From contig DATIWF010000074.1 in assembly GCA_035519535.1 (NCBI GenBank), positions 11,918-75,917 on the forward strand: a DNA stretch of 64,000 nucleotides, in the 5' to 3' direction. The DNA is from DATEGZ01 sp035519535 (GTDB lineage: Bacteria > Acidobacteriota > Vicinamibacteria > Vicinamibacterales > SCN-69-37). The position numbers and the translations under genes were made by a program. How positions within the stretch are numbered: position 1 is the stretch's first letter; each line of letters starts with the position of its first letter. The notes beneath the pieces are model-generated. The model saw only the letters and a list, made by a program, of their open reading frames with translations, was not told the DNA's origin and made no database searches. Positions 1 through 9,659 of the stretch are shown here, in pieces.

Positions 1-1408
1 ACGGGATCATCACGAGGTCGTCCTGATCCTGGCCAAACGGCGTCTGCCCTTTGGCGCCGTACAGGCCCACAACGCGCATGGGCACGTGCCGGACCAGGAT
101 GGTCGCGCCGACCGGGTTCTCGGATTCCGGAAACAGCTGCCGATACACGGTCTGGCCCAGGACGACGACCTGGGCCGCGCTGTTGTCATCGTCGTCGGAG
201 AGCCCCCGGCCCGCCGCGATCGTCCAGTTGGTGATGGGCGGGTAGTTCGGCGACACGCCCTGAATCTGCGTGCTCCAGTTCTGATCGCCGTACTGGACCT
301 GGCCCATCTGCCGGTTCAGGTAGCTGACGAGGGCGACGGTCGGCACGTCGCGCCGAATCGCCTGGGCGTCGGCGACCGTCAGCGTCGAGGCGCTGCCGAA
401 GCCTCCGCGCACGCCGCCCGTCGTCGACGCGCCCGGCATGACGACGAGGAGGTTGGTGCCGAGGCTCTCGATTTGGCGGCGGACCGCGTCGTTCGCGCCC
501 TGGCCGACCGCGACCATCGCGATCAGCGCCGCCACACCGATGAACACGCCGAGCATCGTGAGCGAGGATCGCAGCAGGTTGCGGCGAAGAGCCTGGGCGG
601 CCGCGCCGAGCAGCATGACGCCGAACGCCCACGACGTCCCCCAGCGCGGCGCCGGGAGCGCCGCCGGCGCCGTCGCCCGGCCGTGGAGCTGCACCGCGGC
701 GGCGGGCCGGGGCGCGCGGCGCTCGTCGTTCGTGATCTCGCCGTCGCGAATGGTGATGACGCGATCGGCGTACGCCGCGATGTCCGCCTCGTGCGTGACG
801 ACGACGACCGTGACGCTCTGCTCGCGATTGAGCGTCGTCAGCTGCTCCATGATGTCGTGCGAGGTGCGGGTGTCGACGTTGCCGGTCGGCTCGTCGGCGA
901 GCAGCAGGCTGGGATTGTTGATCAAGGCCCGCGCGATCGCGACCCTTTGCTGCTGGCCGCCGGAGAGCTGGGCGGGCGTGTTGGCCGCGCGGTCGCCCAG
1001 CCCCAGGAACTCGAGCGAGGCACGAGCCCGGGCCAGCCGTTCGGCGCGGCTGGACCCCGACGCGGCGTAGAAGAGCGGCAGCGCGGCGTTTTCGAGCGCG
1101 CTCGTGCGGGCGAGCAGATTGAAGGTCTGGAAGACAAAGCCGATGCGGGCGCTGCGGACGGCGGCCAACTGCGGCTCGCTGAGCGCCGCGACGTCGACGC
1201 CGTCGAGCAGATACTGGCCGCTCGTCGGCCGATCGAGGCACCCGAGGATGGCCATCAGGGTCGACTTGCCCGACCCGGACGCGCCGACGATCGCGACGAA
1301 CTCGCCGCGCTCGATCGTCAGATTGATGCCGCGCAACGCCGGCACGTCCACGTCGCCCGCGTGGTAGACCCGCGTGACATTGCGCACGTCGATGACGACA
1401 TCGGCCAC
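1..1408 (-). CDS. macB: MacB-type ABC transporter, fused ATPase and permease (partial)
   Basis: Inner-membrane component of a MacAB-like tripartite pump, with ATPase and permease in one chain. Residues 1-235 form the ABC ATPase: Walker A GASGSGKS at 42-49, signature LSGGQQQR, Walker B LLADEPTG, and H-loop VVTHE. After a linker come a first membrane helix (SLTMLGVFIGVAALI) and the MacB periplasmic core, which runs off the window, so about 470 of roughly 650 residues are visible. The start is a GTG at 1408 with GGGAGGAG seven bases upstream; the ATG at 1401 is in another frame. It lies 31 bases after the adaptor gene and is surely cotranscribed with it. The substrate cannot be read from sequence. 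Confidence 0.92.
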   Translation of the reverse strand, partial: MADVVIDVRNVTRVYHAGDVDVPALRGINLTIERGEFVAIVGASGSGKSTLMAILGCLDRPTSGQYLLDGVDVAALSEPQLAAVRSARIGFVFQTFNLLARTSALENAALPLFYAASGSSRAERLARARASLEFLGLGDRAANTPAQLSGGQQQRVAIARALINNPSLLLADEPTGNVDTRTSHDIMEQLTTLNREQSVTVVVVTHEADIAAYADRVITIRDGEITNDERRAPRPAAAVQLHGRATAPAALPAPRWGTSWAFGVMLLGAAAQALRRNLLRSSLTMLGVFIGVAALIAMVAVGQGANDAVRRQIESLGTNLLVVMPGASTTGGVRGGFGSASTLTVADAQAIRRDVPTVALVSYLNRQMGQVQYGDQNWSTQIQGVSPNYPPITNWTIAAGRGLSDDDDNSAAQVVVLGQTVYRQLFPESENPVGATILVRHVPMRVVGLYGAKGQTPFGQDQDDLVMIP

Positions 1409-1439
1409 GGCCTTGCTCCTCCCGTCGTGCCGGGCGGCC

Positions 1440-2753
1440 TTACAGCCGGAGGAAGGGCAGGCGACCCGCGGACGTCCCGTCGGTCGTCTGCTGCTCCGAC
1501 GTGACGACTTCGTCGCCCGGTTTCAGGTCGCCCTGGACCACCTCCGCATACGTGTCGTCGTCGAGGCCGATCGTGACGTGGACGGCCGTCGGCTGACCGT
1601 TGCGCAGCACCCAGACCTGTCGTGACGATCCCTGTTCGCGGTTGCGCCCGCCCGCCGCGCCGGGCGACGCGGTGAAGCCTCCGGGCGTGTAGCGCAGCGC
1701 CTGGTCCGGCACCCTCAGGACCTGGTCGCGCCGGTTCACGATGATGTGGACCGTCGCCGTCATGCCTGGCTTCAGCACGAGGTCCGGATTCGACACGCTG
1801 ACGACGACGTCGTAGGTGACGACGTTCTGGACCGTCTGCGGCGCCTGGCGCACCTGCGCGACCTGCCCGGTGAACACGCGCGCGGGCATCGCCTCGACGG
1901 TGAACGATGCCGCGTTGCCGACCGTGATGCCGCTGATGTCGCTCTCGCTCACATTGGCGTCGACCTGCATCTTCGTCAGGTCGGTGGCGATGAGGAAGAG
2001 CGTCGGCGTCTGAAAGCTCGCGGCCACCGTCTGACCCATCGTGACGTTCCGCGCGACGACCGTGCCGTTCACGGGCGAGACGATGTTCGTGTACGCGAGG
2101 TTGATCTGCGCGGCCTCGAGCGCGGCCTGGTGCTGCGTGATGGTGGACTGGTCGAGCTCGATCTGCGCGGCCGCCTGGTCGTAGCTGCTCTTCGCGCTGT
2201 CGAGCGCGTCCTGCGACACGATGCCCCTGCTCTGGAGATCGACCGTGCGGGTGTACGTGAGCTTGGCGTAGTCGAGCAGCGTCTGATCTTTCGCCAGCTG
2301 CGCGCGCGCCGTCGACAGGTTGGCGCGATCCTGATCGACGATGGACTGATAGGGGCGCGGATCGATCTTCGCGCAGAGCTGTCCCTTCTTGACGGGCGTG
2401 TTGTAGTCGCAGAGCAGATCCTGGATCACGCCTGAGACGTAGGTCCCGACCTGAACCGTCGTCATGGGATTGACCGAGCCGCTGGCCGTCACCGAGCGCG
2501 TGATCGTGCCCACGGTGACGGGCGCCGTCACGTATCGCATGGTGACCGGCGGATGGGTGAGACGCCACGCTTCGACGGATCCGGCCGCGAGGACGAGCAC
2601 GGCGGCGGCCGCCCACATGACGCGCCGTCGCCGCCGCGGCGCCGGTGGCGGCGCGGGCGCGGCCTGGCGCGGTGCGGTGACCGTCGGTTGAAGCGTCCGG
2701 CCTGGACGGGCGGACACGCCGGCCGGAGCGGAGGGCGGAGCCACGGTGGCCAT
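1440..2753 (-). CDS. macA: HlyD/MacA family periplasmic adaptor
   Basis: Periplasmic membrane-fusion protein linking the inner-membrane pump to an outer-membrane channel. The 437-residue chain has a Pro/Ala/Arg-rich N terminus, one membrane anchor (WAAAAVLVLAAGSVEAWRL), a lipoyl half-motif (SGSVNPMTTVQVG), a coiled-coil hairpin around residues 110-180 (repeated Gln/Ala/Leu), the second lipoyl half (VSPVNGTVVARNV), beta-barrel and membrane-proximal domains, and a C terminus typical of MacA. ATG at 2753 was chosen because GGAG sits eight bases upstream. The longer frame to 2882 would add 43 residues across the promoter region. It is the first gene of the macA-macB unit and is divergent from the TPR gene. 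Confidence 0.9.
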   Translation of the reverse strand: MATVAPPSAPAGVSARPGRTLQPTVTAPRQAAPAPPPAPRRRRRVMWAAAAVLVLAAGSVEAWRLTHPPVTMRYVTAPVTVGTITRSVTASGSVNPMTTVQVGTYVSGVIQDLLCDYNTPVKKGQLCAKIDPRPYQSIVDQDRANLSTARAQLAKDQTLLDYAKLTYTRTVDLQSRGIVSQDALDSAKSSYDQAAAQIELDQSTITQHQAALEAAQINLAYTNIVSPVNGTVVARNVTMGQTVAASFQTPTLFLIATDLTKMQVDANVSESDISGITVGNAASFTVEAMPARVFTGQVAQVRQAPQTVQNVVTYDVVVSVSNPDLVLKPGMTATVHIIVNRRDQVLRVPDQALRYTPGGFTASPGAAGGRNREQGSSRQVWVLRNGQPTAVHVTIGLDDDTYAEVVQGDLKPGDEVVTSEQQTTDGTSAGRLPFLRL

Positions 2754-2858
2754 CGACAACGCTCCGCGGAAAGGGAGTGCAAATGCGTGGCCAACGGCGG
2801 TGACGGCGGCGCTCCCGCCCTGGCCGCCGTCGGTGGGCGACCGCCACCAGGTTGCGCG

Positions 2859-2887
2859 TTTTTTACCGGGACCGTGACCCATATAAT
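2859..2887 (+). promoter_or_regulatory. Candidate promoter of the TPR-HdeD-YncE-phosphatase genes
   Basis: A perfect TATAAT at 2882-2887 lies 31 bases before the start codon. A poor T-rich -35 (2859-2864) sits 17 bases upstream. It falls in the 164-base divergent gap between macA and the TPR gene. Confidence 0.55.
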
Positions 2888-2917
2888 CGACACGTCGTCC
2901 CCAGAAGGAGGCGCTCC

Positions 2918-4588
2918 ATGTCCGCGTCGTCTCGAGGAATGGCCGCGGTCGTCGTGGCCGGCCTGCTCGCGGCGGCGTCGCTCGCGGCGCAGCAGGAACA
3001 TCTGCACCCTGCGCAGCCCGAGAAACTCGGCACGGTCCACTTCGAGACGTCGTGTCAGCCGGCGGCCCAGGCGTCGTTCGACCGCGCGATGGCGTTGCTG
3101 CATTCGTTCGAGTTCGGTCCGGCGATCCAGGGTTTCACCGCCACGCTTGCGACGGATTCCGGGTGCGCGATCGCATACTGGGGCATCGCGCTCGCACGGT
3201 GGGGCAACCCGTTTGCCGCCGTCGTCCGGCAGCCGCCGCAGTTGCAGCAGGGGCTCGACGCGATCGTGCGCGCGCGCGCGGCAGCGGCGAAGACCGCGCG
3301 TGAACGCGCCTACATCGAGGCCGCCGCGAAGCTGTACGTGGATTTCGACAAGGTCGATCAGCGCGCGAGGGTCGTCGCGTATTGCGCGGCGATGGAGCAG
3401 CTGGCCGGGACGTACCCCGACGATCATGAGGCCTCGATTTTCTACGCGCTGTCGCTGACCGCGTCGGCGCTGCCGACCGACAAGACGTACGCGAATCAGC
3501 TGAAGGCCGGCGCCATTCTGGAGAAGCTCTACTTCCAGCAGCCCGACCATCCGGGGATCGCGCACTACATCATTCACACGTACGACGTGCCGGCGCTCGC
3601 GGATCAGGCGCTCGATGCCGCGCGGAGCTACGCGAAGATCGCGCCGTCGGCGCCCCATGCGCTGCACATGCCCTCGCACACGTTCACGCGCGTGGGCGCG
3701 TGGCAGGAGTCGATCGACACGAACATCCTGTCGGCCGACGCCGCGCGTCGCGAGGGCGCCACCGCCGAGGAGCTCCACGCGATGGACTACCTGACGTACG
3801 CGTACCTGCAGACGGGTCAGGACCGGGCCGTCCAGGCGCTGACGCAGGCGCTGCCGGACGTGGCGAGGCGGCTCGACGTCAACGCGGTCGGATCGGCGGC
3901 GCCGGGATCGGCCGGCGTGTTTGCGATCGCGGCGATTCCGGTGCGCTGGGCGCTCGAGCGGCGCGACTGGCGCGCGGCCGCGGCGCTCGAACCACGGTCC
4001 ACGCAGTTTCCCTACGCCGAGGCCATGACGTATTTTGCCCGCGCACTCGGCGCCGCGCGCACCGGCGCCCTGCCGCAGGCGCGTGCGTCGGTCGACGCCC
4101 TCCAGCAGATCGAGGATCGGCTCACGCAGACCGGCGAGGCGTACTGGGCCGAGCAGACCGAAATCCAGCGCCTCGGCGCGTCGGCCTACCTCGCGTTTGC
4201 GGAGGGAAAGCCGAACGACGCCTTGCAGCTGATGCGCACGGCCGCGGAGCGTGAGGACGCCACCGAGAAGAACGCGGTGACGCCCGGACCGGTGGCGCCG
4301 GCGCGCGAACTGCTGGGCGATCTCCTGCTCGACTTGAAACAGCCGGCCGCCGCGCTCGCGGAGTATCAGGCGACGCTGAAGAAGGAGCCCAATCGTTTCC
4401 GCGCGCTGTACGGCGCCGCGAAGGCCGCGTCCCTCGCGGGCGATCAGCTCACGGCGCGGACGTTGTACGCGCAGCTGCTCACGGTGTGTGTGAAGGCCGA
4501 CCGTCCGGGCCGGTCTGAATTGGACGAGGCGAGAAAAGCCACGGGGCAGACGTACGCGACTCCCCGAGGAGAGACATATGGCCGCTGA
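2918..4588 (+). CDS. Secreted TPR-repeat protein
   Basis: A 556-residue protein with a signal peptide (MAAVVVAGLLAAASLAAQQ) followed by helical tetratricopeptide-like repeats almost to the end. The clearest repeat is near the C terminus (ARELLGDLLLDLKQPAAALAEY). No catalytic motif is visible, although it is rich in His in the first mature residues and in HALHMPSHTF. ATG at 2918 is preceded by AAGGAGG at six bases; an upstream in-frame ATG at 2852 lies ahead of the promoter and has no ribosome site. The stop overlaps the next gene by 11 bases, implying coupling. The role is unknown, probably a periplasmic scaffold. Confidence 0.85.
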   Translation: MSASSRGMAAVVVAGLLAAASLAAQQEHLHPAQPEKLGTVHFETSCQPAAQASFDRAMALLHSFEFGPAIQGFTATLATDSGCAIAYWGIALARWGNPFAAVVRQPPQLQQGLDAIVRARAAAAKTARERAYIEAAAKLYVDFDKVDQRARVVAYCAAMEQLAGTYPDDHEASIFYALSLTASALPTDKTYANQLKAGAILEKLYFQQPDHPGIAHYIIHTYDVPALADQALDAARSYAKIAPSAPHALHMPSHTFTRVGAWQESIDTNILSADAARREGATAEELHAMDYLTYAYLQTGQDRAVQALTQALPDVARRLDVNAVGSAAPGSAGVFAIAAIPVRWALERRDWRAAAALEPRSTQFPYAEAMTYFARALGAARTGALPQARASVDALQQIEDRLTQTGEAYWAEQTEIQRLGASAYLAFAEGKPNDALQLMRTAAEREDATEKNAVTPGPVAPARELLGDLLLDLKQPAAALAEYQATLKKEPNRFRALYGAAKAASLAGDQLTARTLYAQLLTVCVKADRPGRSELDEARKATGQTYATPRGETYGR

Positions 4589-5162
4589 CATGCAATCGCT
4601 CGGCAAGTCGCTCGTCGACGGGATCAAGGCCTACGGCGGGATGGCCGTCGGCATCGGCCTCCTGCTCATCGTGACCGGTCTGCTCGCGATCGCCGCGCCG
4701 TTCGTCGCGGGCGTGTCCGTCATGCTCATGCTCGGCGCGCTGCTGCTCGTCGGCGGCATCGCGGTCAGCCTGCTCGCTTTCCGGATCGGCGCGTTCGGCG
4801 CGGGACTCGGCGTGCTGCTCATCGGCCTGCTGATGGCGGTCGTCGGCGTCTACTTTCTGGCGGAGCCCGTGGCCGCGCTCGGCTCGATGACGCTGTTCCT
4901 TGCGATCTACTTCTTCGTGACCGGGCTGACCGAGGCGGTCGCCGCGTTCGGCGCCCGGCCGGCCGAGGGATGGGGCTGGATGGCCGCGAGCGGCGTCGTC
5001 TCCGTGCTGCTCGGGGTCATGCTCTGGCGGCAGTATCCGCTCTCGGGCATTTGGGCCGTCGGGACGCTGTTCGGCATCAAGCTGCTCACGAGCGGCTTCT
5101 GGCTCTTCTCGATCGGGTCGACGGTGCGACGCGGCGCCGGAGGGCTGCAGGCGTCGCGATAA
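4578..5162 (+). CDS. HdeD family (DUF308) membrane protein
   Basis: A 194-residue, almost entirely hydrophobic protein with six predicted membrane helices in three pairs, the layout of HdeD/DUF308 proteins. In E. coli HdeD is linked to acid resistance at high density; here no function can be inferred beyond the family. The start ATG at 4578 lies inside the end of the TPR gene and is preceded by GAGGAGAG. The YncE gene follows after 15 bases, so the three form one transcription unit. Confidence 0.85.
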   Translation: MAADMQSLGKSLVDGIKAYGGMAVGIGLLLIVTGLLAIAAPFVAGVSVMLMLGALLLVGGIAVSLLAFRIGAFGAGLGVLLIGLLMAVVGVYFLAEPVAALGSMTLFLAIYFFVTGLTEAVAAFGARPAEGWGWMAASGVVSVLLGVMLWRQYPLSGIWAVGTLFGIKLLTSGFWLFSIGSTVRRGAGGLQASR

Positions 5163-5177
5163 GCTGGAGGCGCATTC

Positions 5178-6224
5178 ATGCGTACGTTCTTGCTCGTCCT
5201 CATCGTGTCATTGACGACGCCGCTGCTGTCTCAATCCGCGTCGATCTATCGCGTGACGCACACGTACGTTCTGGGCGGCGACGGCAGCTGGGACTACGTC
5301 GTGCCCGATCCGCCGAACCACCGGTTGTTCATCGCACGGCAGACGCGGGTGATGGTGGTCGATGAGGACACCGGCGCGCTGCTGGGCGAAGTGACGGGCA
5401 TCAACGGGGCGCACGGGACGGCCATCGCGGCGGCGACGGGGCACGGATTCGCGACGTCTGGCAACGACCAATCGGTCGTCATGTTCGATCTGAAGACCTT
5501 CAAGGCGCTGGGCCGCATCCCGGCCGCCGAGGATGCCGACGCGATCGTGTTCGATCCGGCGTCGAATCGCGTGTTCACGCTGAACGGCGATGCGCATTCG
5601 TCCACGGTGATCGAGCCTGGCGACGGCACGGTCATCACGAACATTGCGCTCGGCGGCAAGCCCGAGTACGGCGCGTCGGCGGGTGACGGCCACGTCTATG
5701 CGAACCTGACCGACACGAGCGAGGTCGTCGAGATCGACGCGAAGGCCGCGACGGTGACGCGCCGGTGGCCGACGGCGCCGTGCAAGCAACCCGTGTCCAT
5801 GGCGCTCGACACCGCGCATCACCGCCTGTTCAGCGGCTGCCGCAGCGGCGTGATGGCCGTATCCGACTACCAGGCAGGCAGGCTGATCACGACGCTGCCC
5901 ATCGGAACGGGCGTGGATGGGGCCGGCTACGACGCCGCGTCGGGCGATGCCTTCGCGTCGAATGCAGACGGCACGCTCACCGTGATCCATCAGGACTCCC
6001 CGGACCAATATCACGTCCTCGAAACGCTCCAGACGCCGCCCGGCTCCCGCAACATGGGGCTCGATCCGACCAACCATCGCGTGTTCGTCGTGTCGGCGAA
6101 GTTTGGCGAGCTGCCGGCGGGCGGGCGGGGCCGCGCGCCCGTGCTGCCGGGAACGTTCACGCTGATGGTGATTGAACGCGGCCGGGCCGGCGGGAACCTG
6201 CCCTCTGGTCGCCCGCCGCGGTGA
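5178..6224 (+). CDS. YncE-like secreted beta-propeller protein
   Basis: A 348-residue protein with a signal peptide (LLVLIVSLTTPLLSQSAS) and about seven blades in the YncE/YVTN style: recurring aspartate-strand motifs such as VVDEDTGALLGEV, MFDLKTFKALGRI and VEIDAKAATVTRRW. Propellers of this family are periplasmic and usually of unknown ligand. ATG at 5178 has GGAGG seven bases upstream. A clear paralogue lies on the other strand at 36247-37302 and shares the motif VHQDSPDQY near the C terminus. It overlaps the next gene by four bases (GTGA). Confidence 0.85.
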   Translation: MRTFLLVLIVSLTTPLLSQSASIYRVTHTYVLGGDGSWDYVVPDPPNHRLFIARQTRVMVVDEDTGALLGEVTGINGAHGTAIAAATGHGFATSGNDQSVVMFDLKTFKALGRIPAAEDADAIVFDPASNRVFTLNGDAHSSTVIEPGDGTVITNIALGGKPEYGASAGDGHVYANLTDTSEVVEIDAKAATVTRRWPTAPCKQPVSMALDTAHHRLFSGCRSGVMAVSDYQAGRLITTLPIGTGVDGAGYDAASGDAFASNADGTLTVIHQDSPDQYHVLETLQTPPGSRNMGLDPTNHRVFVVSAKFGELPAGGRGRAPVLPGTFTLMVIERGRAGGNLPSGRPPR

Positions 6225-6865
6225 CGCCGATACCCTCTCCAGTCGTGGAGGCTTCCCAGCCAGGTTCGCGCGCCCGCTGGCGCTGGCTCGCCGCCGGGGT
6301 GCTGGCGCTCGTCGCCCTCGTCGGCGCAAACGAGGTGCGCGATGCCTATGCGAGTGCCGACGAGAAACTCTCGCTTCGCGGCGTCGCCAATTTCGGCCGG
6401 CTGTCGGCGCACTTCTACCGCGGCGCGCAGCCCGCCGTCGAGGCGTATTCGTCGCTGAAGGCCATGGGCATCGACACGATCGTCCGGCTGAGCACGGGCG
6501 AGGAGTTCATCGCGGGCGAGCGCGAGCGCGTCGAGGCGCTCGGCATGCAGTTCGTGAGCCTGCCCTGGCGCGTGGCCGACGCGCCGACGCCGGATCAGAT
6601 CGTCGCGTTTCTCACCCTGCTTCGCGATCACCCCGATCGCACCGTGTTCGTGCACTGCCGCGAGGGCGTCGATCGCACGGGCGTCATGGTCGCGCTCTAC
6701 CGCGTGGCGCTCGATCACTGGCCGGTCGACCGCGCGCTCGCCGAGATGAAAGCGTTCCACTACCGCTACCTGCTGCACCCCCACCTTCAGCAGTTCGTCG
6801 AGGATTTCTCCGCGCGGCTGACGACCGATCCGGCGCTGCACGGGCTCGCGGCCGGCGGCCAGTAG
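6221..6865 (+). CDS. Membrane-anchored dual-specificity/tyrosine phosphatase-like protein
   Basis: A 214-residue protein with an N-terminal membrane segment (WLAAGVLALVALVGANEV, about 22-39) followed by a cysteine-phosphatase domain. The signature is HCREGVDRTG with catalytic Cys146 and Arg152 (CX5R), and a candidate general-acid Asp lies in the WRVADAPTPD loop about 26 residues before it. The substrate may be phosphotyrosine, an inositol-type phosphate or a lipid phosphate. Translation starts at GTG 6221, overlapping the propeller stop. It is the last gene of the plus-strand group and converges on the GT39 gene. Confidence 0.85.
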   Translation: MTPIPSPVVEASQPGSRARWRWLAAGVLALVALVGANEVRDAYASADEKLSLRGVANFGRLSAHFYRGAQPAVEAYSSLKAMGIDTIVRLSTGEEFIAGERERVEALGMQFVSLPWRVADAPTPDQIVAFLTLLRDHPDRTVFVHCREGVDRTGVMVALYRVALDHWPVDRALAEMKAFHYRYLLHPHLQQFVEDFSARLTTDPALHGLAAGGQ

Positions 6866-6874
6866 CGCCGCGGT

Positions 6875-8659
6875 CTACTTGGCGTGACAGATCGCGAGTG
6901 ATCCCGCTCGCGCGTGTGGATCGTACGAGTAGGTGTAGCAGCCGCGATCGGGATAGTAGGCCTCGAGCTGCCGGTTCTCTGCTCCGCGATCCAGCGCATA
7001 CAGCACGGACGTGTCGAACGTCAGCCCGTTTCGGATGTAGTCGGTTGCGGGCATCGGCCGCGCCGTGCCGACCGGCGTCGTCACGAACACGAGCGCGTGC
7101 TCGAGGTGCGCGGCGTCCACCTGGCGCGCGACGTCGAGCCGCTCGACGACGTCTTCGTGCCGCGTGCGCAGGTGATGGATCGCGACCGGCACGTGGGCGA
7201 GGAGGCCGACGAAGAAGAGATAGATCAACCGCCGGGCCAGACGCGTCCGGCCCGCAAACGGCGTGGTGCCAAAAAGAGCGGCCAGCGCGCCAATCACGAG
7301 CAGCGGGAATCCATCGAAGTAGAACCGCGGGCCGTACTGGTTGCCGCCGCGGTTGATGTACGGCAGCAGGCCGATGACGAGGCACGCGAAGCCCGCGCCC
7401 ACCGCGCCGAGCCGGCTCTTGAGCGGCGTCGTCCGCAGGAACAGCAGGTAGGCCAGGAGCAGCGCCGGCGGCGTCCACACGGTCAGATCCCACAGGTGCG
7501 CGACCATGAACTCCGGACCGCGGTGCCAGAAGCCGTGGTCGAACCACAGCTCGTCGTACTGCGAAACGCCGCCTTTGCCAAGGACCAGCGCGTTGCCGGT
7601 CACCGCGCGGTTGAACACCAGCAGGAACGCGAGCGGCGGGACGGCGCCCGCGACGGCCCAGAGATACTCCGTCCGCCAGCGGCGCTCGCGCAGCAGGACG
7701 ATCGTGAGCGGCAGCAGGCACAGCATCGGCGTGTAGTACCGGACGATGACCGCCATGCCGGCGAGAAACCCGGCCAGGGCCGCGCTCCAGGCGCTCCCGT
7801 CGGCCATGCGCAGCATCGCGAGCATCGCGCCGACGACGAAGAAGGCGCAGGCGGTGTGGGAGAAGAACGACGCGCCCGTCATCAGGAAGTAGCTCGACCA
7901 GGCGAGCGTCAGCGACGTCAGCGCCGCCGTCGCCCCATCCGCTGTCACGCGACGCGTGAGAAAGAAAACCACGACGAACAAGCCGCCGGACAGCAGCGGG
8001 TTGATCGCCCAGGCCGGCAGGCCGAGGCGCGCGGCGACGGCGATCACGGCGGGGAAGCCGGGCGGGAAGACGCTGAAGAGGTGGCCGTTGCGTGCGATCA
8101 CGTGGCTGGTCGCGAAGAATGCCTGCAGCGGATGCGGTGTGTTCGAGAATCGCCCCGCGAGGAAGGTGTCCGCCTGATAGAGGTAGCAGTACTCGTCGCC
8201 CGAGTTCGGGAAGTGGAGAAGCACGAGCCACCCGATGAGCGACGTGACTGCGGCGACCAGGACGAAACCGCACGACAGAAAGAGCATCGGGCGGTCGGCG
8301 CACGCGCGGCCGAATCGCAGGCACGCCGCGTGGAGCCGGGCCGTCGCGGACTCCAGCGCCGGCGCGGCCGCCAGCGTCACCGCGAGGCCGAGCCAGACGA
8401 GCTGGAACGCCAGCCAGATGGCGTCGGCGCGATCGAGATACTCCGCCAGCGCATGCGGGCCGGGCGTCTGGATCAGGTTGTAGAGAAACGGGCCCCGCGG
8501 GTGCGCGACCTGGTCGGCGACGAAGGCGTGACCACGCCACCAGTACAGCAGCTGCAGGCCCGCCGCCGCGGCAAGCATCAGCGCGAGCCGGCGGACGAGG
8601 CGAGTCGGGCGTGAGCTCTCGACCGGGTCGGACGGCACGTGGTGACGCTCGATCGGCAT
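6875..8659 (-). CDS. GT39-like polytopic glycosyltransferase
   Basis: A 594-residue integral membrane protein with about 11-12 predicted helices. The first outer loop carries an acidic pair in NSGDEYCYL, as expected of GT-C (GT39/ArnT-like) transferases that use polyprenyl-phosphate sugars, followed by a soluble C-terminal periplasmic domain of about 120 residues. The target, protein or lipid, is unknown. The start is uncertain: ATG 8659 gives a normal N terminus but has no ribosome site, and GTG 8764 would add 35 mostly Arg-rich residues. It stands alone and is divergent from the hydrolase gene. Confidence 0.75.
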   Translation of the reverse strand: MPIERHHVPSDPVESSRPTRLVRRLALMLAAAAGLQLLYWWRGHAFVADQVAHPRGPFLYNLIQTPGPHALAEYLDRADAIWLAFQLVWLGLAVTLAAAPALESATARLHAACLRFGRACADRPMLFLSCGFVLVAAVTSLIGWLVLLHFPNSGDEYCYLYQADTFLAGRFSNTPHPLQAFFATSHVIARNGHLFSVFPPGFPAVIAVAARLGLPAWAINPLLSGGLFVVVFFLTRRVTADGATAALTSLTLAWSSYFLMTGASFFSHTACAFFVVGAMLAMLRMADGSAWSAALAGFLAGMAVIVRYYTPMLCLLPLTIVLLRERRWRTEYLWAVAGAVPPLAFLLVFNRAVTGNALVLGKGGVSQYDELWFDHGFWHRGPEFMVAHLWDLTVWTPPALLLAYLLFLRTTPLKSRLGAVGAGFACLVIGLLPYINRGGNQYGPRFYFDGFPLLVIGALAALFGTTPFAGRTRLARRLIYLFFVGLLAHVPVAIHHLRTRHEDVVERLDVARQVDAAHLEHALVFVTTPVGTARPMPATDYIRNGLTFDTSVLYALDRGAENRQLEAYYPDRGCYTYSYDPHARAGSLAICHAK

Positions 8660-8795
8660 TGTAGCGCGCGTGTGACGCCGCGCCGCGAACCGGCGTCGGC
8701 CGGCGCGCCTCGTTCGTTCGTCTAATTGCGCGGGCTCCCTGGACGAAGTACGTACCTTAGCCACTCGAGAACGGTGTCGTTACAAGGAGGTTGCA

Positions 8796-9659
8796 ATGGC
8801 CCAGGGTGTCGCGAATGGCGTCCGCGAAGATCGTTTTCAGACGAACAGCGGCCTCAACATCTTCTATCGCGCGTGGCGTCCCGACGGCCAGGCCCGCGGC
8901 GTCGTCGTCATCGTGCCCGGCTTCAACTCGCACAGCGGGTACTACGGCTGGGTGGCCGATCAGCTGCGGGGCGACGGCTTCGCGGTGTACGCGGTCGATC
9001 TTCGCGGCCGCGGCAGGTCGGACGGCGAGCGGTTCTACGTCGAGAAGTTCCAGGACTACGTCGACGACGTCTCGCAGCTCGTCACGATCGCGAAGTCGCG
9101 CGAGCCGGGCCTGCCCGTGTTCCTGCTCGGCCACAGCGCGGGCGGCGTCGTCGCGTGCCTGTACACCATCGAGCATCAGGCCGAGCTCGCAGGGCTCGTC
9201 TGCGAAAGCTTTGCGTTCCAGGTGCCGGCGCCGGATTTCGCGATCGCGGTGCTGAGCGGCCTCAGCCACATCGCGCCGCACGCGCACGTGCTCCCGCTCA
9301 AGAACGCGGACTTCTCGCGCGATCCCAAGGTCGTGCAGACGATGAACGAGGACCCGCTCATCGCCCACGAGACGCAGCCCACCAGGACGATTGCCGAGAT
9401 GGTCCGCGCCGACGAGCGGCTGAAGCAGAGCTTCCCGACGTTCACGCTGCCGCTGCTCATCATCCACGGCACGGCGGACAAGGCCACGAAACCGGCCGGC
9501 AGCCAGATCTTCTACGATTCGGCGTCGTCCAGGGACAAGACGCTGAAATTCTACGAGGGGTACTTCCACGATCCGTTGAACGACGTCGGCAAGGAGGCGG
9601 TCATGGCGGACGTGAAGAGCTGGATCGGCGCGCGCGTGGGAGCCAGGCGGCAGCCCTAG
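8796..9659 (+). CDS. Alpha/beta hydrolase, monoacylglycerol-lipase-like
   Basis: A 287-residue cytoplasmic serine hydrolase of the Hydrolase_4 type. It has the oxyanion segment VPGFNSHSGYY, the nucleophile elbow GHSAGG with Ser114, the acid in IIHGTADK and the histidine in GYFHDPLND. Family members cleave monoacylglycerols or lysophospholipids. ATG 8796 has AAGGAGG seven bases upstream. The stop overlaps that of the convergent Rieske-FAD gene by four bases. Confidence 0.9.
   Translation: MAQGVANGVREDRFQTNSGLNIFYRAWRPDGQARGVVVIVPGFNSHSGYYGWVADQLRGDGFAVYAVDLRGRGRSDGERFYVEKFQDYVDDVSQLVTIAKSREPGLPVFLLGHSAGGVVACLYTIEHQAELAGLVCESFAFQVPAPDFAIAVLSGLSHIAPHAHVLPLKNADFSRDPKVVQTMNEDPLIAHETQPTRTIAEMVRADERLKQSFPTFTLPLLIIHGTADKATKPAGSQIFYDSASSRDKTLKFYEGYFHDPLNDVGKEAVMADVKSWIGARVGARRQP

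Noticed and set aside
86..1504. 472-codon open frame on the plus strand
   Set aside because: Arg/Ala/Asp-rich translation with no fold. It is antisense to macB, whose ATPase motifs are intact.
2528..4627. 699-codon open frame on the minus strand
   Set aside because: Shadow of the TPR and macA genes; Arg-rich with no domain.
6914..8614. 566-codon open frame on the plus strand
   Set aside because: Antisense to the GT39-like gene, whose helices and Asp-Glu motif are coherent.
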